A stretch of 64,000 nt of DNA from Atriophallophorus winterbourni (Eukaryota > Platyhelminthes > Trematoda > Plagiorchiida > Microphallidae). This document shows, in pieces, positions 19,682-30,612 of the stretch. The DNA lies in NCBI GenBank assembly GCA_013407085.1, contig JACCGJ010006484.1, forward strand, positions 1 to 64,000, read 5' to 3'. The notes below the pieces were generated by a model. That model was not told where the DNA came from, did not search any database, and saw only the letters and a program-made list of their open reading frames with translations. The position numbers and the translations under genes are program-made. Positions within the stretch are counted from its first letter, which is position 1, and every line of letters starts with the position of its first letter.

Positions 19682-19730
19682 CAATTTAACTTTAGTCACA
19701 TTTGTCATACACGTTTAATCGTGCACAATT
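19682..19730. repeat. Inverted repeat, right arm
   Basis: Reverse complement of 19017-19064. See the left arm. Confidence 0.5.
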
Positions 19731-20389
19731 AAGAGACAGTATCAACTGTTTAGACCGAGTTTACGCTGCGTTGGGCAAGTAAGCATATTGCTCCGGTCTT
19801 TGTCTACGTGTCATGACACACCTAGAAGTACATCATGCCACACGAAGCCGAACACGTAATAAGCTTTCACCTATTGGAGAATGTTCAAGGATTTCACAGT
19901 TATTTTCATGACTATCTCAAAGCCCATGACACACTTGGGTATGTGTAAGTGTCAAAGCTACGCAGATTCCTCGATTTAAACCCGACCGAAAGGCGCATGT
20001 TTTTTTTTACTGTGATCGCAGCCTTCTATCAACCACTGTCACGGAGTTAAATGCTTTAGCATAGGCTTAAGTTTTTCCGGAAAGTGCTACCAACTGATAG
20101 TGCAACATATCTTATTATTCGTCAAAAATAAAAGTGGCAACGTGCTTGGAGTCGAGATAATTGGTATTGACATTATTAACTGCATTAACTGATTTTTCAT
20201 CTTAGTTTTCGTTATTGTTGCACTAGTATATTGCCCTTTGACGTGATCGAACCAGCGGAGATTGGTCTGCAAATATCACCACTATCCATTAGTAGCTGCG
20301 TAGGTTCAAGAGTGTCTAATAACGAGCAGATAGGCATTCCGTCTCGTGATGCGGAACACATTTTAAATGTTACTTGTAAAATATTCTTG
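19731..20389. other. No gene recognised
   Basis: No family pattern or repeat identified. Confidence 0.35.
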
Positions 20390-20790
20390 AATAAATATGC
20401 TGGTGTGTAAGTACGGAGGATGTGAGCAACACATCACATTGGGCATTCGTCAGCGCTTCAAGCGCTTGACTACGAATCACTATGTGTTTCTGTGTTTGAA
20501 CATCATCGTTCGTTGAACGAACCCTATTAAACAGTGGCATTCAAGTATGACTTTGTTAACCACTTATCCACTGTTTCAAGGCTCACTAAACCTAATCTTA
20601 CTGTCTCCACCTGATGACGGCAAACAGCCAGAAACCGGTAGTGGAGTGTATATTCGGGGATGTGAGCAACACATTACATTGTATACCACTGTTCCACCGT
20701 TGCAATGCTAACTAATTTAATCCTACTGTCTCCACTGGAAGATGGCAGACAGCTAGAAACCGGTAGTAGTATATAAGTGTGGGGGAGATG
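20390..20790 (+). repeat. Repeat D, tandem copy with two ribozyme sites
   Basis: It begins with the segment that normally follows the ribozyme (gtgtaagtacggaggatgtg), goes through the body (tttctgtgtttgaacatcat, ctattaaacagtggcattca) to an intact-looking core at 20611-20634. It then runs through a short repeat of the after-ribozyme segment (attcggggatgtgagcaaca) to a second, decayed core (about 20735-20757). This is a head-to-tail array of about one and a half units. Confidence 0.65.
20605..20646 (+). ncRNA. Hammerhead-like ribozyme, repeat D, best copy
   Basis: Stem I pairs CUCCAC (20605-20610) with GUGGAG (20641-20646), six perfect pairs. The core CUGAUGA is at 20611-20617 and GAAA at 20631-20634. 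Stem II is GGC-AAACA-GCC with an extra C/A mismatch at its base. Stem III is the palindrome ACCGGU (20634-20639), which would work best as a dimer. The predicted cut is after GUA (20640). The layout is type I, as in schistosome and PLE hammerheads. Confidence 0.62.
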
Positions 20791-23059
20791 TTGGAAGATG
20801 TTTGGGATCGATCGAGTAATCATTTCCATGAAACTAAATTTGAAAACAATGGGGTAGAGCAGATGTGTCAGAAAAGAAACTTTAACCTAAAACTGTTCTA
20901 GCCTTTTGGAATACACTATTGTTTTGCTTCAATTTTCGTCTATTTTGATTTCGTAAAGATTACGCGAATGATATTTGGATTCAAGAATTCTGAAATGGTC
21001 CTACGAATTCAATTAATTTAAAAAGGTAAAACTAATTGTTTATCGCGGAGGGTTATCTTGAACTTCCCTGTGGATTTACTCGTCAAACTGGGGTCAATGG
21101 CTTATCAAAGAATGTAACATTCAATGGATCTATGGACTGGTGGTATCGATTATTATCGTAGCATGCTTGTTAAAATAATCAATACGCTGCAGGTCGATTT
21201 TCGTTGTAAGATTCGATACGAAGTTCAGTATTGTGAAAATAAACGTATTCATCTAAGGCCTGACGCAAGATTTCTAACGGTCATGTGTTCACAGTTCAAC
21301 GTTGGACTGCGGCACAGACTTCAATTTCTCCATTTCAAATAAATTGCTTATTGGTTGACCAGCAGACGAAATTACGTCAAAGCAAAGCAAACCATTTGCT
21401 CACTGTTTTTATCTGACTGCGCAAACTATAGTCGGCTGCCCATGTCCTTTGTAAGGTAGATCAGACTCAAGTATATCCTGGTCTGCCGAAATCGAAGAAA
21501 GAAAAAGTTGTCCCGAGAATGCGTATAGCCTGAGATTTCTACGACTTGAGAAAGACTGCTTGAATGTCGCTAGCACCCGACGCTTGTGGATTAGTGTATT
21601 ACGAATTCTCGATTAAGTATGCTGAGTTAAACGTTGCTCCAATTAAAGTAGTTCAACGGAAGACATGGTTCCACAGAATGTAGCATAGCTAAAAACTTAC
21701 ACCATTGAGGATAAAGCGAAAATTCTCCCATAATGCACCTGCACGCATGCATATCGATGCGCTGGTGATTCGTCAGTAGTGTTTGAGATAAAGTTGAGGC
21801 AGCATAACGCAAACAGTAGAAAGGATGGATGAGCACTTACGATGCGATCGATATAAAATGTGCAATACAAGCGTACGACTAAATTGTAGTTGATGTGTTT
21901 GCTGTAAGATTTTATTTTATCTAATTACCAATATAAAGTGATAATTCACCAGTCCATTTGAGAAGCTTTGTTAATAGATACGAGTCATATAATTTATCTT
22001 CTGTATAAAGCTTATAAACATAGTCGTCGAACAACATCATCAACAAGGGGTTTGAAAAAACAAAACATAAATTCAACCGATGACTGTAAGGATTATTCTT
22101 ATAATTAATCAACATAATGCTAGAACTAAATAAACACTAATCTACCGAATCGCTTAAATCCGAAACTTTATTCAAAAATATAGACCCATAACCTAGTTGA
22201 CATTGGAAAAGAGGTTCTATAACACTGAAGCGACTATATTTAAAATTAATCAATGCGATATGACTTATTACTTGAAAAATATCGTGTAGCTCCTGCCAGA
22301 CGTAGCGAATTTGTGATACATCTGAACGAATTAGAATTAATCACAATGTAATTGTACATTTATGATAAATTCTGTAGTATTCAAAATACAAGCTATTCAG
22401 TAATGAAGAGCGTTCTGTTGCGCTGGTCTGTTTGACCCAACGAGTTCTGCCTTGCTAATTTCTGCTAGCAGCCATAATGTAAATGCAATCTTTTTCGGCA
22501 AAAGTTTCACTGACGTAACTGCTTCTGTTAACAGTCATATCTATTACGACTTAAAAATGTCTTTCAAGAGGATAACTCGAACCAACACAGCTCAGTGAAG
22601 TACAGATTCGAGCTGCTGGATCTTATCATATCAATCATTAACTGGCATCAACGCCTTCTTCCAGCCTCTACCTTGAACTGCAAACAAGGTGTTGTGTGGC
22701 ATATTTCGAGGAAGAATTCTCAAAATGCAATAAAATAATGAACTCCATTCTTTGGTTTTTCTCATAACCCCGACACCAAACGTAGCCATTTGTTCATGGA
22801 CATTGATCACCGAATAAACAATGCCGCTGCATTATCTAAGTCAGTTTTCACAAACGTCAGGCAACTTCGAATTGACCTTGCGACACATTCGATGTTTTGC
22901 ATCAAATATCCGTTGCCTCTACAAAATTAAAGGAGTTTAGCAGGTGATACACCACAGCCATACGAAATTGTCAGTAATTAGCCTCCGGAAGAAATAATAA
23001 AGAAAAAATACCTCGCAGCTGGAGACAATAAACGTAGACTGTGTGTTATGGGATTGTTC
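20791..23059. other. 2.3 kb without recognised genes
   Basis: AT-rich. Only short open frames on both strands, none with a family pattern. Confidence 0.4.
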
Positions 23060-25515
23060 AATTGAAGTGCTAAATAAAAACAACGCTTTTTAATGAAAAG
23101 CCTGTGGGAATTCTAAATTGCCAGAAGCAGATAGCTTTGCTTTTGAGCGACTATCTCCTCCTGGAGGATGAGTCGGCTTCGTTGATGTCACGGATTGCAG
23201 CCACCCACGCTCGGCGGTCAGAAGCGACATCCGCGCAGATTCTAAGCCAGGTCCGGTCCAACGTGCGCCATCCATAAAGAGATTGCAGACCAAGCAGCCT
23301 CACACCCGATCCCATGGTGGAGAGCCAAGTCTTCACTTGTCCTCCGCGACGACAACGCCAATGATTAAGATGTCGTCGGCATACTCCAAATCTGCAATCG
23401 AGACGCTCGGACTCAGCATCACACCGGCGTAATCTGAGAGCGGGTGCTTCATTGTCCACTAGATCGCGAAGTTGAATAGCACATGGGACAAAGGGCACTT
23501 TTGACGGACATCAGTCCTAATAAGGAACGTGGAGGACACCATTCCGTATGCGCGTACGCGGCTCTGCGTGAATGAATAGTACGCTTGCATCATGCGCACA
23601 AGTTTTTCCGGCATGCCATTCGCCAGCATCACACTCCATAGCAAATCTCGGTCGACAGAGTCGAAGGCGGCTTTAAAGTCGATGAAACAAGCGTTTGTTG
23701 CTTGCTGATAACGATGACGATGTTCCAAAATTCGACGCAATGTGAACAGCTGGCCGACGCAGCCCCAACCTCGACAAAAACCGCCTTGGTTGACTCTTGT
23801 ACGTATATCTCTCGTCTCCATAAAGCGGCATAAGAGAATCACGGTAAAAATCCTTCGCGGCGATTTCGATAAGAATGATGCTACGGTAGTTGTCACACAA
23901 TGAGGCATTAAATTTCTTCAAGATGGGGATCAATAGTGAAGGGTCTCAGTCACGCGGAAGCTCATCTAGTTCCCATATCTTATAATACAAATCATGCAGT
24001 GGTTCAATCAGAACGGAAGATCATGCCTTGTACACCTCAGGGGGAATGACATATTCACCAGGGGACTTGTTGTTTCTCAGTCGGCCGATGCCTCCGATGA
24101 TTTCCTCGCGCGTTGGGTGATCGCAGGAAACATTATATTCCTCACTTGCTACATCCGTTGGGAGTGCCGTCAGTGGCGCCTGCCGATTTAGCAACATGCT
24201 GAAATGCTAAGCCCAGTGTTCCACATTCTTGTCCGGTTCGCAAAGCGGCGAGTCGCTCAAATCGCAAAGTGGGTGTTCGTTAGAATTTCGTCAGCCCGAA
24301 GAAATACGGATCAGTCAAAAGAGTGAGCCAAATTGGCCGCTAATAGAAGCATTCTCAATTTCTTTAGCTACACTTTCCCAATACTTGTTGCAATCAAGCC
24401 AAGCAGAACGTGTGGCTTGTCGCCTGAGGCTGAGATGCGCTGACAATCCAGACAATCGCGCTTCTCGAGCTATGTCAGATAACCTCAAGGTTTCCTCAGA
24501 TAGCCTGTCTTTCCGTTTTCGGGAAGTCATCACAAGCTCCACCATCGAGGCTTCTTGTAACGCCAGATGATTCCATTGAGAGTTGACTGAAGCATTCGAT
24601 TCGTCCGAAACCTCAAATTTAGTTAGCTCGGAGGCGAGATAATTGGATAGAGCGAGGCACTTTTCACTGTCATTCAAAGACGCTGTATTAATTCGTTTCG
24701 TGGCACGGTGATTCGGACGAGAGCTGAGGGGAAGTTTGATTCTCGCGCGCAGCAAGACGTGATCTGTACCGCTTGCGTTGCCAGTCTCCGCATCACGATA
24801 AGCCCTACAGTCCTCAACAGATGCGCTCCGGTGTGAGCGGAACAAAATATGATCCAGCTGGTGTGTAGTGAGTCCGTCGTTAGAATACCATGTCAGTAAG
24901 TGCCTCCGGGGATGCTGTTTGTCACTGTAAGACGGTTAAAGCTGGTGAAATTGAGCATGCGCTCACCATTTTCGCAACGTGTTCCAAAACTGAACTTGCC
25001 AATAATCCACTGAGTAGTAGCGTCCGGTGCGCTTGTACGAGCTTTTCAGTCACCAGCAATGATCCGCATGTCACGCCTAGGGATTTTATCGACGGCCTGT
25101 TGTAATTCTTCATAAAATTAGACATTGAAAGCATTGTCAGTGGGCATGGTAGGCGCGTAAACAGACAAAACAGTCAGGCTGACCGGTTTTCCACAGAAAC
25201 GCATAACCAAAATTCGGGGTGAAATGGCTTCCTATAACGTTAGTGCATTTTGAGCCTTCGCATCAAGCGCAATCGCAACGCCATGTAACCCGGAGTTGTC
25301 AGTGGGTCCAGTGTGGTACAACCAGTAGGAAATGCCCCTTCCTGGAATCTTGATACGAATGCAGCCAGTGCCCGGGTTTCTTGCCCCCGACAAGCAGCCT
25401 ATACTCACGCTATAGTCGCAGAGACCGCGCATCGTGATACATTGGCTACCGGGATCGAGGAGCGTTCTGACGGTCCAGCATGAGATAAACAATGGGGAGC
25501 GGATAGTAGGCTGCT
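23060..25515 (-). mobile_element. Nearly full-length RTE-like LINE, broken
   Basis: Read from 25515 downwards. The APE-type endonuclease comes first (WTVRTLLDPGSQCITMRGLC, WLYHTGPTDNSGLHGVAIAL, VLSVYAPTMPTDNAF, RRDMRIIAGDW, HQLDHILF, then the D-H motif in SGTDHVLLRARI near 24770). A linker follows (24700-24315, SRKRKDRLSEETLRLSDIAR). The RT comes next: NYRSIILIEIAAKDFYRDSL (about 23890), GGFCRGWGCVGQLFTLRRIL, CFIDFKAAFDSVDR (motif A) and IRTDVRQKCPLSHVLFNFAI (motif B; RQGC eroded to RQKC). Last is the C-terminus, DRTWLRICADVASDRRAW and INEADSSSRR. The piece after LEYADDILI is deleted. Frameshifts and stops are numerous. The region between the two cyclin-poor flanks holds no host gene. Confidence 0.82.
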
Positions 25516-26049
25516 TTATCCAAGAGTCATCTTGGAAAAGAGTGACGTGATTGACAGAATATAGGTCGGTAGCCCTCCAATACGGTACACTATCAATTCA
25601 TACAATATTCTGATCTAACAATTTTCTTAAAAATATTGTCAATAAGAAAATTACAAAGGAAGAGTGAAATAAAAACACATTCGCTTAACACCTTCAGATG
25701 TAAGGATTGAGGATGACAATTCTCCGTACGTGAATTCGAAGCGTGTCAAAAGTTTGGCACTGTATACCTTTCGAGATAAAATGACGTTTCTCATACACTC
25801 CATGGTTCACCGAATGATCCGACATTATCGCTGTAACCGAGACATAGTTCGATGATCAGGTGAATGATTTCGAGCTGGAAATTCCAAACATGATCCTGCT
25901 TCGGCAAGACTGCTCATCACTGCAAAATGTTTTCTGATACACGATTTGAGCCGGAGGATACCATGCGGTATAGCTTGCGCATGGAATCGGGAGAGAACTG
26001 AATCCTTGGTGTGATTTACCGCTCACCCACCTCATCTTTTAAACTATTA
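25516..26049. other. No gene recognised
   Basis: Between the RTE-like and CR1-like elements. No open frame with a recognised pattern. Confidence 0.35.
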
Positions 26050-29000
26050 AAGCCTAGATTTTTCTGTGCTCACGCGCTAACTATTCTACGGTTTTTACTA
26101 TCATTGCAAAGATCGCGTCGAGCTACGCATTTTGATACCTGATTGCGTGTTCTATCTTGTGTGGTTAACGAGTTGTGGTGGATTATTTGCTGAATGACGA
26201 AATCACGAGTTCCAATGCAGCCACATCGATCAGTCGACCAAACGCCCATCACTCAGCCGAACAATCAACTTCAGGCTACTAACTGCGACCGCATCACGAG
26301 ATCAAACACAAAAATCGATCGATCAAGCTGTTATAGTGAGGATTGTTCACCCGACAGCGAGATGGAACCAACTTGACCTCAGTGCCAAGGGCCTGGATCC
26401 ACCAAACGCAACAATGGTCACGGCCGACTTAGCTGATATGACGGATCTTGACACGAAGAATTGTCCCGCGGTTACGTGTAAAGCGTATGAACAACCAGTG
26501 AGTCATAACGTGCTTTCTGCGTATGGGTAACATCCATGGTAAATGTGACCGTACTTTAGACCCTGATTCGATGCCTTAATAAATGATGAAAAGGTTCCAG
26601 GTGCCTGCTATGCCTTTGTTCGTCGCTAAGCCAAATCCTTGCAGGATGTCGATACTTTTGAATCCAAAATAGAATGGCCGGTTTCCAGTTGAGCCTTCGA
26701 TATGTGGAGGAAATATTAGGAAATCATGTGATTACGCAAGTGAGCGATGATGTAGACCATCTAATTAATACAACGATTTCGGAACCATCACCGAAGGAAT
26801 CTGAGACTAAAGCTATTGGTGTGACAAAAAAGTGTTAATCTCATTTCGGAATAAGCTTAAACGACAGAGATGTGCTATTACGGTCGACCTCAACTGTACA
26901 ATACAAAGCTGCTGAGCTCGACACACAAAGTCAATCCCAAAATGGTTTATATTCGAAAGTCTGACTTTCCGATACACATTAAGAACTCCCCATATGCAAT
27001 GAGCGTGATATGTACGAACGTTAGCGAGTCACAAGAAAGCCTGTTTGATAGCAAACAGGTAGATTGAACATGTAAGCCCTGATAAAGTGACTCGTATAAC
27101 ACGCCACTCAACTTCAGCTCATATTGGTCAACCTCGCTTGCTAAAGGACACACTGAAATGCAAGGGTAATATCGAGAACGTACTGCTGAATGCGTACCGA
27201 CTCAAGACAGATCCCGACTCAGACTGCGGCATATATCCCAATGTACCCTGATCGGAAACGAGGGGTAGCTTGAACGCCAGTCAAAAAATGGTATCACGAA
27301 GTACAGTTCTACTTTGTGTACCATAAATTACCTCTTGAGCATCGATTCAGGAAACCGTAGAGCACGACGTTAAGCAGTGGCGCTACAATGCGTGTTCTCT
27401 AGATATTTCTAATGCCGTTGTTGTGAACACTTTTCGAGTTCCTTTTTTGCCAAAATATAAAGAGGATCAACCGAAATCCCTGAATATTGCGTTCTTGACC
27501 GGCGATATGGCCGAAATAGTAAGGTCGGAATGGAAAAAAGGAAAACGAACATTACCCAAGGATGTTAGACTTAGCCAATCCGAACCCAATGTCATAAGTA
27601 AAACACTCCCTCGTCTGGAGACAGCGGATAGCAGCGTTTCCATCCAAATGGAAGAAATTATTACATTAAAAAACGTCGTAGGTCCGGTTCAAATCAAGTC
27701 GGACCGAGCACTAAGACGTAATTGTCTATTCAGGCTATCAGCGACCAATAAAAAGCCCAAATGTTTTATCATCCCAGGCACTGACTATTCAGCGGGATCC
27801 GACATCACACTGTTTAACGCCTTATCGCATACCGCATGATTCATCACTACATAAAGCAGTATCGATCAAATGTGTTTATACAAATGCTCAATGTCTTGTT
27901 GGAAAGAATGGAATATAATCCAAAAATACTGTACAAATTTGTGCATGAGAGAACAAAAATGAAACCAGGTGTTTTTCCGCTCATGACAGAACAAGGAATG
28001 ACTGCTACAGTTCAAGAGACAGCGGATGATCTTTCGAGCTTTTTTTCCCAAGTGTTCTGCCCGAAACAGCAATTATTGAATCATAGTTTATCAAACTCAC
28101 GAGAACCTCTAACTGAATTAATAATTGACCAAGTCGCTGTGGAACGGCGCCTACGGCGACTAAATAGGATGAATTCCCCGGGTGAGGATAACACACCGTG
28201 TATGTTATAGACAGATATCAAGCAGTCTAGCGGAGGTTTTCATCCAGAATCTTCACGACGCTTGCCTACCGTTAGCATGGAAAGCTGGTGTGATAATACC
28301 AATTTACATGGATGGCTGATGTTCCGACTTAACAAATTACAGACCTGTTACACTGCTCATCTGAATCTCTAAAATTATGGAGCGCTTCCTAACTGAGTGT
28401 ATCGTGGGTCACCTTGAAACTAAAGGATTTTTGTCAGCAGAGCAACATGGGTTTTGCCGAAAAAGATCTTGCGTCAAATTTACTCATCACTCTGGACGAT
28501 TTGACAACGTATCTTGACCTAGGATACCTCGTTCATGCCTGCTATATTGATGTATCAAAGGCATTCGATAAGGTCAACCACAGCCTGCTTCTGCAAAATC
28601 TAGTACAATATGGGATACCAGGAAACTTATTATCGTAAAAATAGATTATCTGACCGATCGGCATATGCGAGTCCGCATTGACGGCGTTCTATGAAAAATC
28701 ATCAACGTCACCAGCGGTTCAAGGTTCAGTGCTCGGGTCTATCCTTTTCTTGTTATGCATAAATGATCTTACGCAAGTGGTACGATGCAAGATGGTTCAT
28801 TTTGCTGATGACATAAATATGTGGAAGCAACTCCGATCCATGGAACATTGTTTGATGATGCAAGAGGATTTGGATGCCCGGTAACACTGGTCTAAACTAA
28901 ATCAGATGCCTTCCAACATACGTAAATGGAAAATATAACAACTTGCCGGCAATTAGAGCATACATATAATCTTGGTCATAAAAACTTGACTCGGACCAGC

Positions 29001-29690
29001 GCCGAGAAGGATCTCGGTATATGGATTACTAATAACCGGAAACCAAATAGTTATTACGAGAAAGGGCTTTAAAATGGGCCAGCGGTATCTTGGGAATGCC
29101 GGGGAGAATATTTGGGTGGTTCTCTCTCAAAACGCTCCCCAGAATTATAAATACATCCATCCTTCCAACGCTAGGATACATGATCTCAGTTTGGGCACCG
29201 TGGCTGCGTAAAAACTTTGAATTGCTGGATAAAATTTACCACCGAGCGACGAAGCTAGATGATGAGATGTAGCACATCACACACGAAGAGCGAATGGCCA
29301 TGCTGGGATTGACTGAACTTACATAAAGGAGAGTAAGGAGCGACATGATCCTAACATATAAAATACTGAGGATGTAAAATCACCTTCTCCGAGATTTGAT
29401 AGAATTCTGTTCCCCTAAGAACACGCGGAGTCATTCAAGTTGTCTCGTTATACCGCAATCAAGACTCGATTGTGGACGTCATTTCTTTTCGGTGCGTAAT
29501 TGCTTTCTGTGGAATTCACTATCACATGATATTGTGAACGATCCTACGATCCGTGATTTCAAATTGAAACTGCACTCCACTCACGCAAACCAAACACCTC
29601 AATGGAATTTCGATTGCATCCTCTGTATTTTATAGCTGTCATCCAATGGTACATGTAAAGCGATTGCTTTTTTCACCACAAAATCTCGAT
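26050..29690 (+). mobile_element. CR1-like LINE with ORF1 and RT remnants
   Basis: The 5' part (26194-27260) has broken frames with a stretch KDTLKCKGNIENVLLNAYRL that looks like a CR1 ORF1 product. An open frame of unknown nature lies at 27423-27839. The RT region starts about 27840: MEYNPKILYKFVHERTKMKP, ATVQETADDLSSFFSQVF, RRLRRLNRMNSPGEDNTP, then frameshifts, CYIDVSKAFDKVNHSLLLQN (motif A, about 28540), SPAVQGSVLGSILFLLCIND (motif B), MVHFADDINMW (motif C, FADD kept), and the C-terminus APWLRKNFELLDKIYHRATK. The 3' end near 29640-29665 matches the copy at 7555. No endonuclease is seen between ORF1 and RT. Confidence 0.78.
27423..27839 (+). CDS. Unrecognised open frame inside the CR1-like element
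   Basis: 138 codons without a stop, directly upstream of the RT linker, in a place where the endonuclease would be expected. The sequence is not an endonuclease: it reads SNVISKTLPRLET-like and VGPVQIKSDRALRRNCLFRL stretches and ends DITLFNALSHTA. It could be ORF1 sequence brought next to the RT by a deletion, or an unrelated insertion. I do not recognise it. It is probably not a functional host gene, as both flanks belong to the LINE. Confidence 0.35.
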   Translation: MNTFRVPFLPKYKEDQPKSLNIAFLTGDMAEIVRSEWKKGKRTLPKDVRLSQSEPNVISKTLPRLETADSSVSIQMEEIITLKNVVGPVQIKSDRALRRNCLFRLSATNKKPKCFIIPGTDYSAGSDITLFNALSHTA

Positions 29691-29699
29691 TTTTGATTC

Positions 29700-30045
29700 T
29701 TGATCTTGATCTGACGCCCACAACGAAATGTTGCTAGAAAAAATGCTTAACGCTGGAAATCTGATCGGAACCCCACTACTCATAATGGGTGATTTCATCC
29801 TTCCACAGCTGTACATCAAAAGAGTGCACCCACAGCAATCACTTGAGTACAAATTCCGCGAGATGATTAATCTCATTCCCCTTTACATTCACTTAAATTC
29901 CTTCATTTGAATGAGAGGGCCCGACGAATTGTCAATCGTAGATTTTATTCTCACATCCGAAGCAGCGGCAGTCGAGTCAGTGCAGTTTTATAGTCCTCTG
30001 GGGTTATGTGACTACCTCGTGTTGTCCTTCGAATTTGTTTGCGAT
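29700..30045 (+). mobile_element. CR1-type endonuclease fragment
   Basis: The frame reads GTPLLIMGDFILPQLY (GDFN-like motif, Asn changed to Ile), FREMINLIPLYIHLNSFI, a stop, then GPDELSIVDFILTSEAAAVE and SPLGLCDYLVLSFEF, where the conserved S-D-H is C-D-Y. This is the C-terminal half of an APE endonuclease of the CR1/jockey type. It sits just downstream of the 3' end of the previous LINE and is thus a separate, 3'-truncated piece. Confidence 0.65.
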
Positions 30046-30149
30046 ATGTATGTATGCGATTAAGTACAGCAATTTTGGGTACCGTTTCGTTTCTGAAACT
30101 AAACCGTAGTCAGGCTAAGGATAAAAGTCAGAACAAGGAACATGACCAA

Positions 30150-30262
30150 GTAGCAAAAAGCTCATTTGCATTCATCTCCATCACACACACACACACCCCA
30201 CGACCGGTTCGTGCTGTTTGCACTCATCAGCTAGGGTCAGTAGGATCAGGATCCGCATGCGC
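30150..30262 (-). repeat. Repeat C, single arm
   Basis: gctcatttgcattcatctcc, a (CA)n tract, cccacgaccggttcgtgctg and gatcaggatccgcatgcgct match the left arm of the fold-back repeat at 36251-36485. It reads as a ribozyme on the minus strand. Confidence 0.65.
30196..30236 (-). ncRNA. Hammerhead-like motif, repeat C, one core base missing
   Basis: On the minus strand: CCCUAG, CUGAUGA, GUGC-AAACA-GCAC, then GAA followed directly by CCGGUC and GUGGGG. One A of GAAA is lost, which should abolish or weaken cleavage. Stem II is perfect. Confidence 0.5.
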
Positions 30263-30264
30263 TT

Positions 30265-30460
30265 GACCAAGTAGCATTTCACCCATCACCTTTGCTTGAC
30301 CTTACCGCTAAGCAGACTATAGTTAGCAAGTGGGTGTCACGTTCCGCAGGTAAGAACCGGAATCGATTCGCCAAACTGATAGTGCCTTCGCGCCAACCCG
30401 ATGGATGGAGTGTGTCGGATGTATATGGTCAAGGCCAGCTGATACCGTGGCCTACATGCG
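30265..30460. repeat. Dispersed repeat A, copy 3
   Basis: cttgaccttaccgctaagca, then tatggtcaaggccagctgat and accgtggcctacatgcgt parallel the copies at 9177 and 18850. An open frame of 106 codons (30292-30612) overlaps it. The protein has no recognised domain. Confidence 0.4.
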
Positions 30461-30612
30461 TAAAAGTGCATGACCAACGTCTTGATGCGATAAACGATAA
30501 ACGCAAAAATACCGAGGCGTTCGAAATTGCTAATGCAGCTAAGCCTGTGTTCCGTGAGGTGGATAGGGTAGATATCTGCAAAGTCCTTTGCTCAGCACTT
30601 ATGTCTACTTAA

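Noticed and set aside
24229..24570. Plus-strand open frame of 113 codons
   Set aside because: It is the opposite-strand shadow of the RTE-like linker at 24845-24315, which shows the family pattern.
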